A stretch of 64,000 nt of DNA from JAIBJN01 sp963802795 (GCA_963802795.1 CAWDJV010000005.1:1178001-1242000), one strand, 5' to 3'; positions 28,161-37,369 are shown, counted from the stretch's first letter. A program made the numbers and translations. The notes: generated from the letters alone by a model not told the origin.

Positions 28161-28875
28161 ATGCGCGCTGGAGTGAGACGACGAACCTCGAAGGGACGAC
28201 GCTTCTCCGGCGGCCGCGAGGTAGCGATCGGGCTCGGCGTCTACGCGCTCTATCTGCTCGCCAGCCGGCGCAAGCGCCGCGAGGAGGGGCGTCTCCAGGC
28301 GAGGCGGAACGCGGAGCGGGTGGTCGCGCTCGAGCGCCGGCTGGGCATCCACGTGGAGCCGCAGCTCCAGGGCCTCGTGCTCCCGTACCGGCGCGTTCTG
28401 GCTGTGCTGAACGTGGCGTACGTCGTGTCGAACGCCGCCCTCACGGTCGGCTGGCTCATGCTCCTGTACGCGCGGCGGGACCCGGAGTTCCACCGCCTCC
28501 GCCGGGCAGCGGTGCTGACGACGCTGGCCTGCCAGCCCGTCTTCTACTTCTTCCCCTGCGCGCCGCCGCGCTCCCTCGACGATCTCGTCGACACGATCGC
28601 GGACGTGAGCGGGCTCGACCTCGACTCGGGCCCGGTCTCCCAGCTCTACGACCCGCTCGCGGCGATGCCGAGCATCCACGTCGCCTATGCGGTCGTCACG
28701 GCGGCCGGCGTCGCGGTGGCAGCCGAGAGCCCCGCGCTGCGTGCGCTGGCCCCGGCCTACCCGCCGCTCGTCGCGGCGGTCGTCTTCGTCACGGCGAACC
28801 ACTACGTCCTCGACGCGGTCGCGGGCGCGGGTGGCGGCGCTCGGCCTCCGCCTCGCGCGGGCTCTCGGCGACTGA
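28161..28875 (+). CDS. PAP2-type membrane phosphatase / inositolphosphotransferase-like
   Basis: About 238 residues with five or six membrane helices. The phosphatase motifs are AAMPSIHVAYA (P-S-x-H) and NHYVLDAVAG (H-x3-D), and a Tyr-Phe-Pro-Cys-Ala-Pro-Pro-Arg segment precedes them, as in the aureobasidin-target-like PAP2 subgroup that acts on lipid phosphates. As given the frame runs on to 28895 with a Pro/Arg tail; removing one G at 28829-28831 restores VAALGLRLARALGD and the stop at 28875, the more natural end. Confidence 0.75.
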
Positions 28876-28918
28876 GTGTCTCGGACGAGGGCTAGCAGAG
28901 CACGATCAAGTGGAACGG

Positions 28919-29812
28919 TCACCTTGCGATTGAAGACGACCTCGTACTGGCCGGCGCTGATGTCGCTTGCGGACGCGACCGGCTTCCCGCGCCAGCGTCC
29001 CGTCGGATTCGACGACTGCCCAGAGATACTCGACGATGGCAGCGAGGCGTTCGCGTGGCCTTAAGGCGGCTTGAGCTGCGCCGCGCCGCGATCCGCGCCA
29101 GCGTGCCGGGGAACGCCGCCTGCACGAGGCCGGCGACCCGATAGGCGCCGAAGACGTACGACTCCGGCCGGTTCCGCTCGACGGCGCGCAGAACGGCCTG
29201 GGCGACGCGCTCGGGGCGCATGACGACGCGGTCGAGGCGCGTGCCGGCCAGGCGGCTCTGGGGGAAGCCCTCCGTCCGCACCGGGCCCGGGTTGACCGAG
29301 TGGACGCGGATCCCGCGCGGCGCGAGCTCGATCCCGACGGCGCGAGAGAAGGCAAGCTGAGCGTGCTTCGAGGCGGAGTACGGTCCCGAGCCGCGGGTGG
29401 CGAAGACACCTGCGATCGAGGCGACGTTGACCACGTCCGACGGAGCGCCGGCTTCCAGCAGCGGCAGGAACGCCCGCAGGGTCCAGACACCCCCGAGGTA
29501 GTTCGTGCGGGTGACCTCCTCGATGCGCTCGGGCGTGAGGTCGAGAAAGCCGCCTCCTCCCGGGATGCCCGCGTTCGACACGAGCAGGTGCACGGCCGGG
29601 TGACGCTCGCCGATACGCGCTGCGACCTCGTCCACTTGCGGGCGGTCCCCGACGTCGCACAGCTCGGCCTCGGCGCCGAGCTCGGCGGCGACCGTCTCGA
29701 GCCGCTCGCGGTTCCGTGCGAGGAGGACACAGAGCCAGCCGCGTGCGGTCAGCAGCCGCGCGGTCGCCGCGCCGATACCGCTCGAGCCGCCGGTGATGAC
29801 CGCGACGCGCAT
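28919..29812 (-). CDS. Short-chain dehydrogenase/reductase
   Basis: About 297 residues as given. The NAD(P) motif TGGSSGIG is at residues 7-14, NAG in LLVSNAGIP, the catalytic Ser in VASIAGVFA and Tyr-x3-Lys in YSASKHA. Cytoplasmic oxidoreductase of unknown substrate. After residue 250 or so (LARIAARR) the sequence turns low-complexity; a frameshift there would give AQLKPP and a stop at 29061, so the last 45 residues may not be real. A -10-like TAATCT lies 8 nt before the ATG. Confidence 0.78.
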   Translation of the reverse strand: MRVAVITGGSSGIGAATARLLTARGWLCVLLARNRERLETVAAELGAEAELCDVGDRPQVDEVAARIGERHPAVHLLVSNAGIPGGGGFLDLTPERIEEVTRTNYLGGVWTLRAFLPLLEAGAPSDVVNVASIAGVFATRGSGPYSASKHAQLAFSRAVGIELAPRGIRVHSVNPGPVRTEGFPQSRLAGTRLDRVVMRPERVAQAVLRAVERNRPESYVFGAYRVAGLVQAAFPGTLARIAARRSSSRLKATRTPRCHRRVSLGSRRIRRDAGAGSRSRPQATSAPASTRSSSIAR

Positions 29813-29868
29813 GCGGTGCGAGATTAGACTCCCCGCGCAGTGAGCGTCCCACGCGACCGCTTCGCTCC

Positions 29869-29895
29869 CGTGGGGGAAACCATGTTTCCCCCACG
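29869..29895. repeat. Inverted repeat A, 12-bp stem with 3-nt loop
   Basis: Left arm CGTGGGGGAAAC, loop CAT, right arm GTTTCCCCCACG, perfect. It lies in the 164-nt gap between divergent SDR and fabI starts, 20 nt from a second, related inverted repeat. Confidence 0.7.
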
Positions 29896-29914
29896 TGCCC
29901 CCTTCTTTGATGCA

Positions 29915-29940
29915 GTGAGGGAACCTCCCGGTTCCCTCAC
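29915..29940. repeat. Inverted repeat B, 10-bp stem with 6-nt loop
   Basis: GTGAGGGAAC, loop CTCCCG, GTTCCCTCAC, perfect. The arms resemble those of the repeat at 29869 (both GTGrGGGAA). It ends 36 nt before the fabI ATG. Confidence 0.7.
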
Positions 29941-29976
29941 ACACCCTCCACACGCTCATGCGCCCGGGGCCGGCGC

Positions 29977-30756
29977 ATGAGCGACCGCTTCGCCGGAAAG
30001 ACAGGGCTCGTCCTCGGTGTCGCCAACCGCCGCTCGATCGCGTGGGCGATTGCCCAGCAGCTCGCCGAGGGAGGCGCCAAGCTGGCCTTCACCTTCCAGG
30101 GCGAGCGGATCGAGAAGAACGTCCGCGAGCTCGCCGACTCCGTCTCGTCACCGCTCGTCACGGCCTGCGACGTCCGGACGGACGAGGACCTCGAGCGCGT
30201 GTTCGCGGAGGTGGGGGAGACGTTCGGAGGGAAGCTCGACCTCCTCGTCCACTCGGTCGCGTTCGCGGACGCGCGCGATCTCGAGGGGCGCTTCACCGAC
30301 ACGCCCCGGGACCGCTACTGGCTCGCGCTGGACGTCTCCGCGTACTCGCTCGTCGCCGCGGCGCGCCTAGCCGAGCCGCTCATGGAGGCTGCAGGGGGCG
30401 GCTCGATCATGACGATGACCTATCTCGGCGGCGAGCGCGCCGTGCCGCACTACAACGTCATGGGCGTCGCCAAGGCAGCGCTCGACGCCTCCGTCCGCTA
30501 CCTCGCGTGGGACCTGGGCGAGAAGAACATCCGCGTGAATGCGATCTCGGCCGGCCCGGTGCGAACCCTCGCCGCCCGCTCCATCGCCGGGTTCCCGACC
30601 ATGGAAGCGATCGTCGAGGAGCGCGCCCCGCTCCGGCGCCCCATCGCCGCCGACGACGTCGGCGCCGCGGGCGCCTTCCTCCTCTCGGACGAGGCGGCCA
30701 ACATCACCGGCACGACGCTCTACGTCGACTCCGGCTACCACGCCATGGGTATGTAG
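29977..30756 (+). CDS. fabI: Enoyl-[acyl-carrier-protein] reductase (NADH), FabI type
   Basis: 259 residues, standard length. Last reductive step of each fatty-acid elongation cycle. Typical FabI features: GLVLGVANRRSIAWAIA at the N-terminus instead of the plain SDR glycine motif, SVAFADARDLEG, and Tyr-x6-Lys as YNVMGVAKAA. The end VDSGYHAMGM is the usual FabI C-terminus. The last 19 bp of the gene occur again at 39803 as a direct repeat. Upstream the divergent gap holds two perfect inverted repeats. Confidence 0.96.
   Translation: MSDRFAGKTGLVLGVANRRSIAWAIAQQLAEGGAKLAFTFQGERIEKNVRELADSVSSPLVTACDVRTDEDLERVFAEVGETFGGKLDLLVHSVAFADARDLEGRFTDTPRDRYWLALDVSAYSLVAAARLAEPLMEAAGGGSIMTMTYLGGERAVPHYNVMGVAKAALDASVRYLAWDLGEKNIRVNAISAGPVRTLAARSIAGFPTMEAIVEERAPLRRPIAADDVGAAGAFLLSDEAANITGTTLYVDSGYHAMGM
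30738..30756 (+). repeat. Direct repeat, copy 1 (fabI 3' end), possible attachment site
   Basis: CCACGCCATGGGTATGTAG, which encodes the last residues and stop of FabI, is found again in the same orientation at 39803-39821. Sites at the 3' end of a conserved gene with a second copy downstream are what site-specific integration leaves behind. Confidence 0.55.
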
Positions 30757-30804
30757 AGACCGTCGGCGTCCGTTTGGCGGGCCCGCAGAGATCACCTCAT
30801 TTCC

Positions 30805-32253
30805 ATGTCGAGAGCGAAGGTCACCGTGCTGAGCGACGCGAGCGGGCTGTCGGTGGTTTCGGCCCTCCTCCCGGCGTTTGCGGCGGCTGCCGGTATTCCC
30901 GCAGAGGACGCGCGGCGGTTGGGCACGGTTGTCGAGCGCCTCGTCCGCTTCACGCTTGACAACGCCTACCCGGACGACGACCTCGGCGAGATCGAGGTGA
31001 CGGTCGAAGCGGGCGATGGGCTTGTCTACGTCGGCGTCCACGACTGGGGCCGGCCGCTGACGAGCGCCGGGGGCGACTTCGGACCGCTGCCGGAGCCGCT
31101 CGCTGCGCTCTCTCCCGACGCCCTGAACGTGCGGCTCCTGAACCTCGGTCCCGACGGGAAACGCTTGGCGGCGGAGGTCCCCGTCCGTTCGAGAGCCGAC
31201 CGGCAGGCGAGGCGTCACCACATCGAGGCTGCTCCGCGGGGCTCACCTGCTGGCCGAGAGCCGCCCGACGCAATCAAAGTGAGGGCAGCCACGCCGCGGG
31301 ACGCCGAGGCAATAGCCCAACTCCTCTACGAGAGCTACCACCTGAGCTACGTGCACGGCGACTTCTACAGGCCGCGGTACCTGATGGAGGCGCTCACCTC
31401 GGGCAGGTTGCTATCGACGATCGCGGTTCACGACGGGCGAGTGATCGGCCACCACGCCCTGATGCCCCTCCCGGGAGTCCCGTCCGCCGAAACAGGCGCT
31501 GCCGTTGTCGACTCCGCCTATCGCGGCCTCGGTATCTTCGGCCGGCTGTTCGAGCACACGCTCGACGAGGCGCGCGAGCGCGGCCTCGCCTCGGTCTTTG
31601 GCGATGCCGTCACGATCCATCCTTTCAGTCAGCGCGCCGAGCTCTCGCACGGCTACCGCGAGACGGCGCTCCAGCTCGGCATGGTCCCGGCGCAGACGAC
31701 GATGCGCGGGTTCGGCGGCGAGGGGCCGAGACGACGAACGGCCACGCTCCGCTCGTACCGGCCTTTCGACGAGAGCCCACGGCGCCTCGCGCCTCCTGCT
31801 CCCTACCGCGAGCTGCTCGAGAGCGTCTACGCGAACGTTGGCCTCTCGGTCGAGGCTCGCGCGGAGCCAGGTGCGCTCGAGGGCGAAGTCGTGACGATCG
31901 ACGCCGACGAGGCGCGTGCCCTCGGCCTCCTTCGGCTTCGCCGGTGGGACGGGGAAGCGGGCACGCCGCTGAAGCGGGCAGTGCGCGACTTGCTCTCACG
32001 GCACGTCGACGTCGTCTACGCCGACATCGACCTGATGGCGGTGGGCGAGGTCGACGAGGCGGCGGCCGAACTGAACGAGCTCGGCTTCTTCGCCGCGGGC
32101 CTTGTCCTGCACGGCCCGGACGGCCACGACCACCTACGCCTGCAGCTGCTCGACTCCGAGGAGATCGAACTGGAGGACGTCGTCTGCGACTCCCCGTTCG
32201 CAGAGGGGCTGAGGCGGCGCGTGCTGGAGGACAAGGCCCGTGTCGGCGGATGA
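30805..32253 (+). CDS. Histidine-kinase-like ATPase domain fused to GNAT acetyltransferase
   Basis: 482 residues, intact. Residues about 1-120 resemble the anti-sigma-type HATPase domain: ERLVRFTLDNAY in the N-box position and a modified G1 region (VGVHDWGRPLT). Residues about 155-300 form a GNAT domain: KVRAATPRDAEAIAQLLYES at its start, VDSAYRGLGIFGRLFEHTLDEARERG as the acetyl-CoA loop (R-G-x-G-I/A) and GYRETALQLG near its end. The last 130 residues look like a degenerate second GNAT-like domain. It may acetylate a target under control of an anti-sigma-like partner. First gene after the fabI repeat. Confidence 0.7.
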   Translation: MSRAKVTVLSDASGLSVVSALLPAFAAAAGIPAEDARRLGTVVERLVRFTLDNAYPDDDLGEIEVTVEAGDGLVYVGVHDWGRPLTSAGGDFGPLPEPLAALSPDALNVRLLNLGPDGKRLAAEVPVRSRADRQARRHHIEAAPRGSPAGREPPDAIKVRAATPRDAEAIAQLLYESYHLSYVHGDFYRPRYLMEALTSGRLLSTIAVHDGRVIGHHALMPLPGVPSAETGAAVVDSAYRGLGIFGRLFEHTLDEARERGLASVFGDAVTIHPFSQRAELSHGYRETALQLGMVPAQTTMRGFGGEGPRRRTATLRSYRPFDESPRRLAPPAPYRELLESVYANVGLSVEARAEPGALEGEVVTIDADEARALGLLRLRRWDGEAGTPLKRAVRDLLSRHVDVVYADIDLMAVGEVDEAAAELNELGFFAAGLVLHGPDGHDHLRLQLLDSEEIELEDVVCDSPFAEGLRRRVLEDKARVGG

Positions 32254-32259
32254 GGCTGG

Positions 32260-32367
32260 TCATCGGCTCCAGAAGGACCCATTGAACGGCTTGTTCATGC
32301 GGTGCGCGGGGTCCCGGAGGCGGCTCCGGGGAACCGAGCCGCGTGCGCCCCACACCTTGACCTTCAC
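32260..32367 (-). pseudogene. Remnant of an MBL-fold hydrolase N-terminus
   Basis: The short minus frame from the GTG at 32367 reads VKVKVWGARGSVPRS, close to the first strand and turn of MBL-fold metallohydrolases of the (M/V)KVRFWGTRGS type. After that, similarity ends and a stop follows at codon 36; the HxHxDH motif is absent. It lies just after the 3' end of the ATPase-GNAT gene, in the candidate island. It may be a relic or chance. Confidence 0.3.
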
Positions 32368-32472
32368 GGCATAGCCTCCACCGCCCGCCACCCGCGCCGG
32401 ACGCCCCTGTGGGTCGGCAGGTGGTCGTTATCCGGTCTCTTCGCGCGGTCATGGTTCAGATGCTTGGCGTGA

Positions 32473-32503
32473 GCGATGGGGCCTCCGGTGGAGGCCCCAT
32501 CGC
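32473..32503. terminator. Strong bidirectional hairpin
   Basis: Perfect 14-bp stem, GCGATGGGGCCTCC and GGAGGCCCCATCGC around a GGT loop, between two converging genes. This is the strongest hairpin in the window. Confidence 0.75.
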
Positions 32504-32591
32504 CGGGCGGGCGCTGCGGCGACTCGGGTGAACCTGAGGTCGCCTGACCGGCTCGTCAGCTGCGACGATTGGTCGAGTATCGACCAGCCGC

Positions 32592-33114
32592 CTAGTAGCC
32601 AAACGAGCCGCTGGGGGTGCCGCCCTCCTGATTCGAGTCGGGGGCGTCGCCGACGCTGAGCGGCGTGCCAGGTGAACTGCTGGCCGTCGAACGCGTCGGA
32701 GAACCCGTCGCCGGTGACCTCTCCCGGCTCGTCTTCGACGAACGTATAGAGCCGCTTTCCGTCGAACGTGACTTGCCTCGTGCCGTCCTCACGCTCGACG
32801 ACGCCGAGCTCGCTCGGGAGGGAGTTCCCGCTCGGAGCGCCCCCGTCGATCGTCAGCGGGATCCAGAAGGAGGTGCAGGCGCCCGTGCAGACGACGCTGC
32901 TATCCGCTTCCTCGTCGGCCGCGTAGAGGGCTTTTCCGGCCGAGTCCACCAGGACGCGGCCCGAGTCCCCGAGTTCCTCCACCGACACGGTGGCGGTGTC
33001 GTCGCCCGACTGCGCGGCGGGGGACGTGTCATTGCTGTCGTATCCGGCCCCGCCGCATGCGGCGAGCGCCAGAACCGCCACGACGGCGGCGAGGGTGATC
33101 ATCAAGCGTTTCAT
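32592..33114 (-). CDS. Lipoprotein with Yx(F/W/Y)xxD-type repeats, frame-shifted
   Basis: About 173 residues. A lipoprotein signal with lipobox LAACGG (Cys20) is followed by the secreted repeat family of COG4315: DSAGKALYAADEE, CTGACTSFWIPL and FDGKRLYTFVEDEPGEVTG, FTWHA. Near 32660 the frame changes; with one base added it ends SVGDAPDSNQ...SGSFGY, the usual C-terminus of this family, at 32592. The function of the family is not established. It follows the RTX-like gene by 67 nt on the same strand, with AGGAGG before its ATG. Confidence 0.8.
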
Positions 33115-33181
33115 CGAGTGACCTCCTGTGGTCAGTTGTGATGGGGATGTCGAAGGGGTTGGCACGATGCTCAGTAGTGCT

Positions 33182-34264
33182 CTACGGGACGAGCGCGCCG
33201 TCCACGAAGAGCTGGATCGCCCCGGCGGCCAAGCCGCTGGAGTCGACCGCGTCCCTACCCGCGAGGGTGTTGATCTCGAGCCGGTCGTTCCCGGCCTCGG
33301 GGTGGAGGATCGCGATCCCCGCGGCAAGACCGCTCACCTTCACGCCGCCTGCGTCTCCCTGGACGTTGATCGCGTCCTCGCCGTCGGTCGCGTTGACGAC
33401 GAGCCGGTCGGCCTGGCCGTCGCCCGTGGCGCCGCCCAAGGTGCCGGCGAGCTCGACGCGCACATCGGTGACGTCGGTCCCGCTCAGGTCGTTGACGGTG
33501 ACCAGGTCGGCGCCGCCGAGGGCGTTGAAGTCGACCCGCTCTACCCCGGCGGTGTCCATCGTGATGGCGCCCTGCGTGCGGAAGAACGTGAGGCGGTTGC
33601 CGTTCGCCGACAGGTCGACCTGCTCGGCGCCGCCTGCGCCGTTGAAGAGCATCGTGTCGGCGCCGTCCTGACCTTCGACGACGTCGCTGCCGTCGCCCGG
33701 ATCCCAGACGAAGGTGTCATCGCCTGCGCCCATGAGCGCCGTGTCTGCGCCCACGTTTCCGTCGATCGAGTCGTTGCCGTCGCCGCCGATCAGGCTCTCG
33801 GCTCCGGCGCCTCCGCCGAGGGTGTCGTTTCCGGCGCCGCCGTCGAGCGTCGTCGCGATGCTGTCCGTGAAGGGGCCGTTGATGTCGTCGATGCGCACGA
33901 GGTCGTCGCCGGGCCGGGCGTCGACGGCGATCTTCGCGATCTCCTTGCGTTCGAAGCTGAAGTCGGCTGAGCCGTCGTCGCCGACGTCAACCTGGAGGAT
34001 CGCCGGGTTGCCGGCCTGCAGACGGAGCGCGATCTTGTCGCTCGCGTTGGTGCCCTTGACCCTCAGCACGCCGTGCTTGAGCTTCGCGTGCTTGAGCCCG
34101 GACTGCTCGGACGAGTGCGAGGCCTTGTCGGCCTTGATAAGGGGCGCAGCATTTCCCTGCCCGGCAACGATCCCGGCTGCGCCGGCAACGGCGGCGGCCA
34201 CGGCCGCTGCCGAAGCCGCTAGTCGCACGGCCGGCGACGGCTTGCGTCGAATGAGGGTCTTCAT
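33182..34264 (-). CDS. Secreted RTX-like calcium-binding repeat protein 1
   Basis: 360 residues. A long signal peptide (about 1-40) and a basic spacer lead into LRVKGTNASDKIALRL, then a block of nonapeptide repeats (GGAGNDTLGG, GGDGNDSIDG; about 140-180), where each G-G-x-G-x-D-x turn would bind Ca2+ in a beta-roll. The second half is a different beta-rich module beginning WDPGDGSDVVEGQDGADTM and ending with GGADLVTVNDLSG and further loose repeats. The same module occurs twice in the paralogue at 37660. No protease or lipase domain, and no type I secretion genes nearby. Confidence 0.82.
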   Translation of the reverse strand: MKTLIRRKPSPAVRLAASAAAVAAAVAGAAGIVAGQGNAAPLIKADKASHSSEQSGLKHAKLKHGVLRVKGTNASDKIALRLQAGNPAILQVDVGDDGSADFSFERKEIAKIAVDARPGDDLVRIDDINGPFTDSIATTLDGGAGNDTLGGGAGAESLIGGDGNDSIDGNVGADTALMGAGDDTFVWDPGDGSDVVEGQDGADTMLFNGAGGAEQVDLSANGNRLTFFRTQGAITMDTAGVERVDFNALGGADLVTVNDLSGTDVTDVRVELAGTLGGATGDGQADRLVVNATDGEDAINVQGDAGGVKVSGLAAGIAILHPEAGNDRLEINTLAGRDAVDSSGLAAGAIQLFVDGALVP

Positions 34265-34306
34265 CGGTGCACTTCTCCTCTCGGTGAGCCGCGGGCGGCT
34301 CGTGGG

Positions 34307-34377
34307 TTGGTCGGTCTTGGCGATGGTGGAGGCGGCGGACGCGCATTCGCACCGTGGCGACCCCCCTGTCTTTTGCG
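34307..34377 (-). promoter_or_regulatory. Conserved leader element, copy 1 (upstream of RTX-like protein 1)
   Basis: Read on the minus strand this 71-nt stretch starts CGCAAAAGACAGGGGGGTCG and matches the plus-strand stretch 37562-37632 at about 64 of 71 positions, with the first 32 identical. Both lie 30-50 nt before an RTX-like gene. It may be a shared operator, a structured leader RNA or both. I could not fit it to a known riboswitch class. Confidence 0.6.
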
Positions 34378-34489
34378 CGGTACAACTGCGCCCGGAGTCG
34401 TCCGGGTGTCGCGGTGCGTCAGGGGCGCTTGTGTCCCATTCCGCGCGGCAACGTGCCTTTCCGCACTATGGGCGTTAGGGTCACAGCAG

Positions 34490-37369
34490 ATGAATCAGGC
34501 CGCAGCTACCGGACAGCTGCTCGAGCGGAGCGAGGAGCTGGCGCGGATCGAGTCGGCGCTGGCCGAGGCTCGCTCGGGGCGCGGCAGGTTCGTGGTGATC
34601 GAAGGGCCGGCCGGGATTGGCAAGACGGCGCTGCTCGCGGCGGCGCGGAGGGCGGCGGCAGACGAGGGAATGCGCGTGTTGCGGTCGCGGGGGGCCGAGC
34701 TGGAGCGCGATTTCGCCTTCGGAGTGGTGCGTCAGCTTTTCGAGCCGTCGCTGGCCGAGGCATCGGAGCTCGAGCGCGCCGATCTGCTGCAAGACGCTGC
34801 CGGCCTGGCCGCCGGCCTGCTCGGGCTTCCGGGCGCACCCCCTGTGGACGGCCCGCTCGCTCCGGGCGCCGATCCCTCGTTCGCGATCCTGCACGGCCTC
34901 TATTGGTTGTGCGCGAACCTGGCCGCCGCGGGTTCGCTCTGCGTGGTGGTCGACGACGCGCACTGGGCAGACGCCGCGTCCCTGCGGTACCTGGCCTTCC
35001 TGCTCACGCGCCTCGAAGAGCTGGACGCCGCGCTTGTCATAGCGACCCGCCCTCGGGAGGCGGACACCGACGCCGAGCTGCTTGCGACGGTGACAAGCGA
35101 TTCCTCCGCCGATGTGATCCGTCTTCTTCCCCTGACCCGCGCAGCCGTCGCCGAGCTCGTCGAGTCGAGTCTTGCCGGGGTTCCGGATCCGGTCTTCGTC
35201 GATGCCTGTCTGCGCGCAACGCGCGGGACGCCGTTCCTGCTGCGCGTGCTCGTGGAGGCGCTGAGCGAGGGACGGATCGCTCCGACCGCGGAGGCGGCGC
35301 GCCACGTCGAGAGGATCGGGGCACGAACGGTCAGTCGGTCGATCAGTCTCAGGCTCCGTCGGCTGCCGGAGCATGCGAGTCGCCTCGCACGAGCGTTGGC
35401 CGTCCTCGAGCAAAGCGACCTTCGCCAAGCGGCGCGACTCGCGGGCGTCGACGAGGACGAGGCGGCCAGGGCAGCCGACTTGCTGACGACCGCGGGGATC
35501 CTCGAGTCCGGCCGCCCACTGAGATTCATCCACCCGATCGTCCGCAGCGGTATCTACTCAGACCTGACCGGCGCAGAGCGCGCACAAGGTCACCGCCGTG
35601 CCGCGCGGCTGCTCTCCGAGCAACCGGGCGGCAACGAGAGCGTTGCGAAGCACCTGCTGATCAGCGAGCCCGCCGCCGACGACTGGGTCAGCGAGCGGCT
35701 CCTCGAGGCCGCGCGGACGGCGGAGCGGAACGGCGCTCCCGAGTCGGCAGCCGTCTTCCTGCGCCGGGCGCTCGATGAGCCGCCGCCGCCGGGCGACCAG
35801 TGGGGATTGCTGCTGGAGCTCGGAATGGCCGAGGCGAGCGCCGGGCTCGCCGGCTGGCCCGAGCACTTGCAACGGGCCTTGGAGGCCGCGCCGGACGCCG
35901 CGGCAGCCGCCGAGGCAGCGATGGTGCTCGGACTCGCGTTGGGCCGCGCTCAGCGCTACGCCGAGGCGGTCGAGGTTCTCGATCGTGCGTCGTCGTCTCT
36001 GGGCTCTAGCCATTCTGAGCTCGCGCTCCCGCTCGAGGCTGCAGCCGTCATCCCCGGGTTAAACGACCCCGTGACCGCACCTTCGGCGGCCCTCCGCGCT
36101 GAGACGTTACGCAAACGGGCCGCCGACCATCCCGCCCCGCCACCTGAGCTGCTGGCCGTGGCTGCGTTCACCTCCATCCTCACGAACGAGCCCGCTGAGG
36201 TGGGCGCGGAGCTCGCGACGCGGGCGCTTCTGGCCGGAGTCAGCGCACCCTCAGGCTCGGAGGACAGGCCGTGGTTCGCTGAGCCAACTTTTGCGCGGGC
36301 AACACTTGCGCTGCTCTGCGCCGAGCGGTATGCGCAGATGCGGCCGCTGCTCGACGCCTCGATCGCGCAGGCCCGGGCGACCGGCGACGGCGGCCGGCTT
36401 GCCGTATGCCTGGCGATCCGCGGCTGGCTCGCGCTCCGGCGGGGCGATCCGCGTGCCGCCGAGGCAGACACCCAGATGGCCCTTGCCGCCACCGAGCTCC
36501 CCGCACCACCCCTGTACCGCGTCATGAACGGCGGTGTGCTCCTGAAGGCGCTCGTCGAGCAGGGCGAGGTCGACGCGGCAGAGCGGGCGCTCGCGCCACT
36601 CGACTCGGAAGTAGACAGTGGAATGGTCACGGCCGCACCTCTTCGCCTAGCCCGCGGCCGGCTGCGGGTCGGCCAGGGACGAGTCGCTGAAGGGCTCGGG
36701 CACTTCCTCGGCGTTGGGGCAAGCCTGACGCGTGCGATGGTGACCTGCCCGAGTTACGTCCCCTGGCGATCGGAAGCCGCGCTCGCCCATCTCGCGCTCG
36801 GCGATCACGAATCGGCAGAACGCTTGGCTGAAGAGGAACTCGAGCTCGCCCGCGCGTTCGGCGCCCTGCGCGCGCTCGGCGTGGCGAAACGCGCCGCCGG
36901 CGTCGTGGCGGGCGGCGAGCGGGGAGAGTTCCTGCTCCGTGAAGCCATCGACGCCTTCGAGCAGGGTCACGCCGGGTTGGAGAGAGCGCGGGCTCTCGCC
37001 GACCTCGGCGCCATGCTTCGGCGGCGCAATCGACGCACCGAAGCCCGAGAGCTCCTCCGCGAGGCGCTCGACGCCGCCCACCGCGCGGGCGCCAAGGCGC
37101 TCGCCGACCAGGCCGAGACCGAGCTCCGCGCCACCGGCGCCCGGCCGCGCCGGGTCGTTCTCACGGGGCTCGACTCGCTGACAGCGAGCGAGCGCAGGAT
37201 CGCCGAGCTCGCGAGCCAGGGCCTCACCAACCGCGAGATCGCACAGACGCTGTTCATCACCGCGCGCACGGTCGAGGGTCACCTCACGAGCGTCTTCCGC
37301 AAACTGATGCTCGACTCCCGCGACGAGCTTGCTGCCGCATTAGCCGGCGGCGCTCCGGTCCCGGCGTAG
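34490..37369 (+). CDS. LuxR-family transcriptional regulator with AAA ATPase domain (LAL type)
   Basis: 959 residues, typical of large ATP-binding LuxR regulators (MalT-like). Walker A GPAGIGKT at 39-46, Walker B VVVDDAHW near 155, then winged-helix and TPR-like helical repeats, and a C-terminal LuxR HTH from about residue 896 (LTASERRIAELASQGLTNREIAQ, TVEGHLTSVFRKL). Ligand unknown. It lies between the two RTX-like genes and between the two copies of their leader, so it is a good candidate for their activator. The ATG at 34490 is the first that precedes the ATPase domain; an upstream frame extends into the leader region. Confidence 0.88.
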   Translation: MNQAAATGQLLERSEELARIESALAEARSGRGRFVVIEGPAGIGKTALLAAARRAAADEGMRVLRSRGAELERDFAFGVVRQLFEPSLAEASELERADLLQDAAGLAAGLLGLPGAPPVDGPLAPGADPSFAILHGLYWLCANLAAAGSLCVVVDDAHWADAASLRYLAFLLTRLEELDAALVIATRPREADTDAELLATVTSDSSADVIRLLPLTRAAVAELVESSLAGVPDPVFVDACLRATRGTPFLLRVLVEALSEGRIAPTAEAARHVERIGARTVSRSISLRLRRLPEHASRLARALAVLEQSDLRQAARLAGVDEDEAARAADLLTTAGILESGRPLRFIHPIVRSGIYSDLTGAERAQGHRRAARLLSEQPGGNESVAKHLLISEPAADDWVSERLLEAARTAERNGAPESAAVFLRRALDEPPPPGDQWGLLLELGMAEASAGLAGWPEHLQRALEAAPDAAAAAEAAMVLGLALGRAQRYAEAVEVLDRASSSLGSSHSELALPLEAAAVIPGLNDPVTAPSAALRAETLRKRAADHPAPPPELLAVAAFTSILTNEPAEVGAELATRALLAGVSAPSGSEDRPWFAEPTFARATLALLCAERYAQMRPLLDASIAQARATGDGGRLAVCLAIRGWLALRRGDPRAAEADTQMALAATELPAPPLYRVMNGGVLLKALVEQGEVDAAERALAPLDSEVDSGMVTAAPLRLARGRLRVGQGRVAEGLGHFLGVGASLTRAMVTCPSYVPWRSEAALAHLALGDHESAERLAEEELELARAFGALRALGVAKRAAGVVAGGERGEFLLREAIDAFEQGHAGLERARALADLGAMLRRRNRRTEARELLREALDAAHRAGAKALADQAETELRATGARPRRVVLTGLDSLTASERRIAELASQGLTNREIAQTLFITARTVEGHLTSVFRKLMLDSRDELAAALAGGAPVPA

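Noticed and set aside
34307..34377. Known c-di-GMP-I riboswitch
   Set aside because: Only a GCAAA-like box fits; the conserved 5' half and tetraloop-receptor pattern are not there, so I leave the class open.
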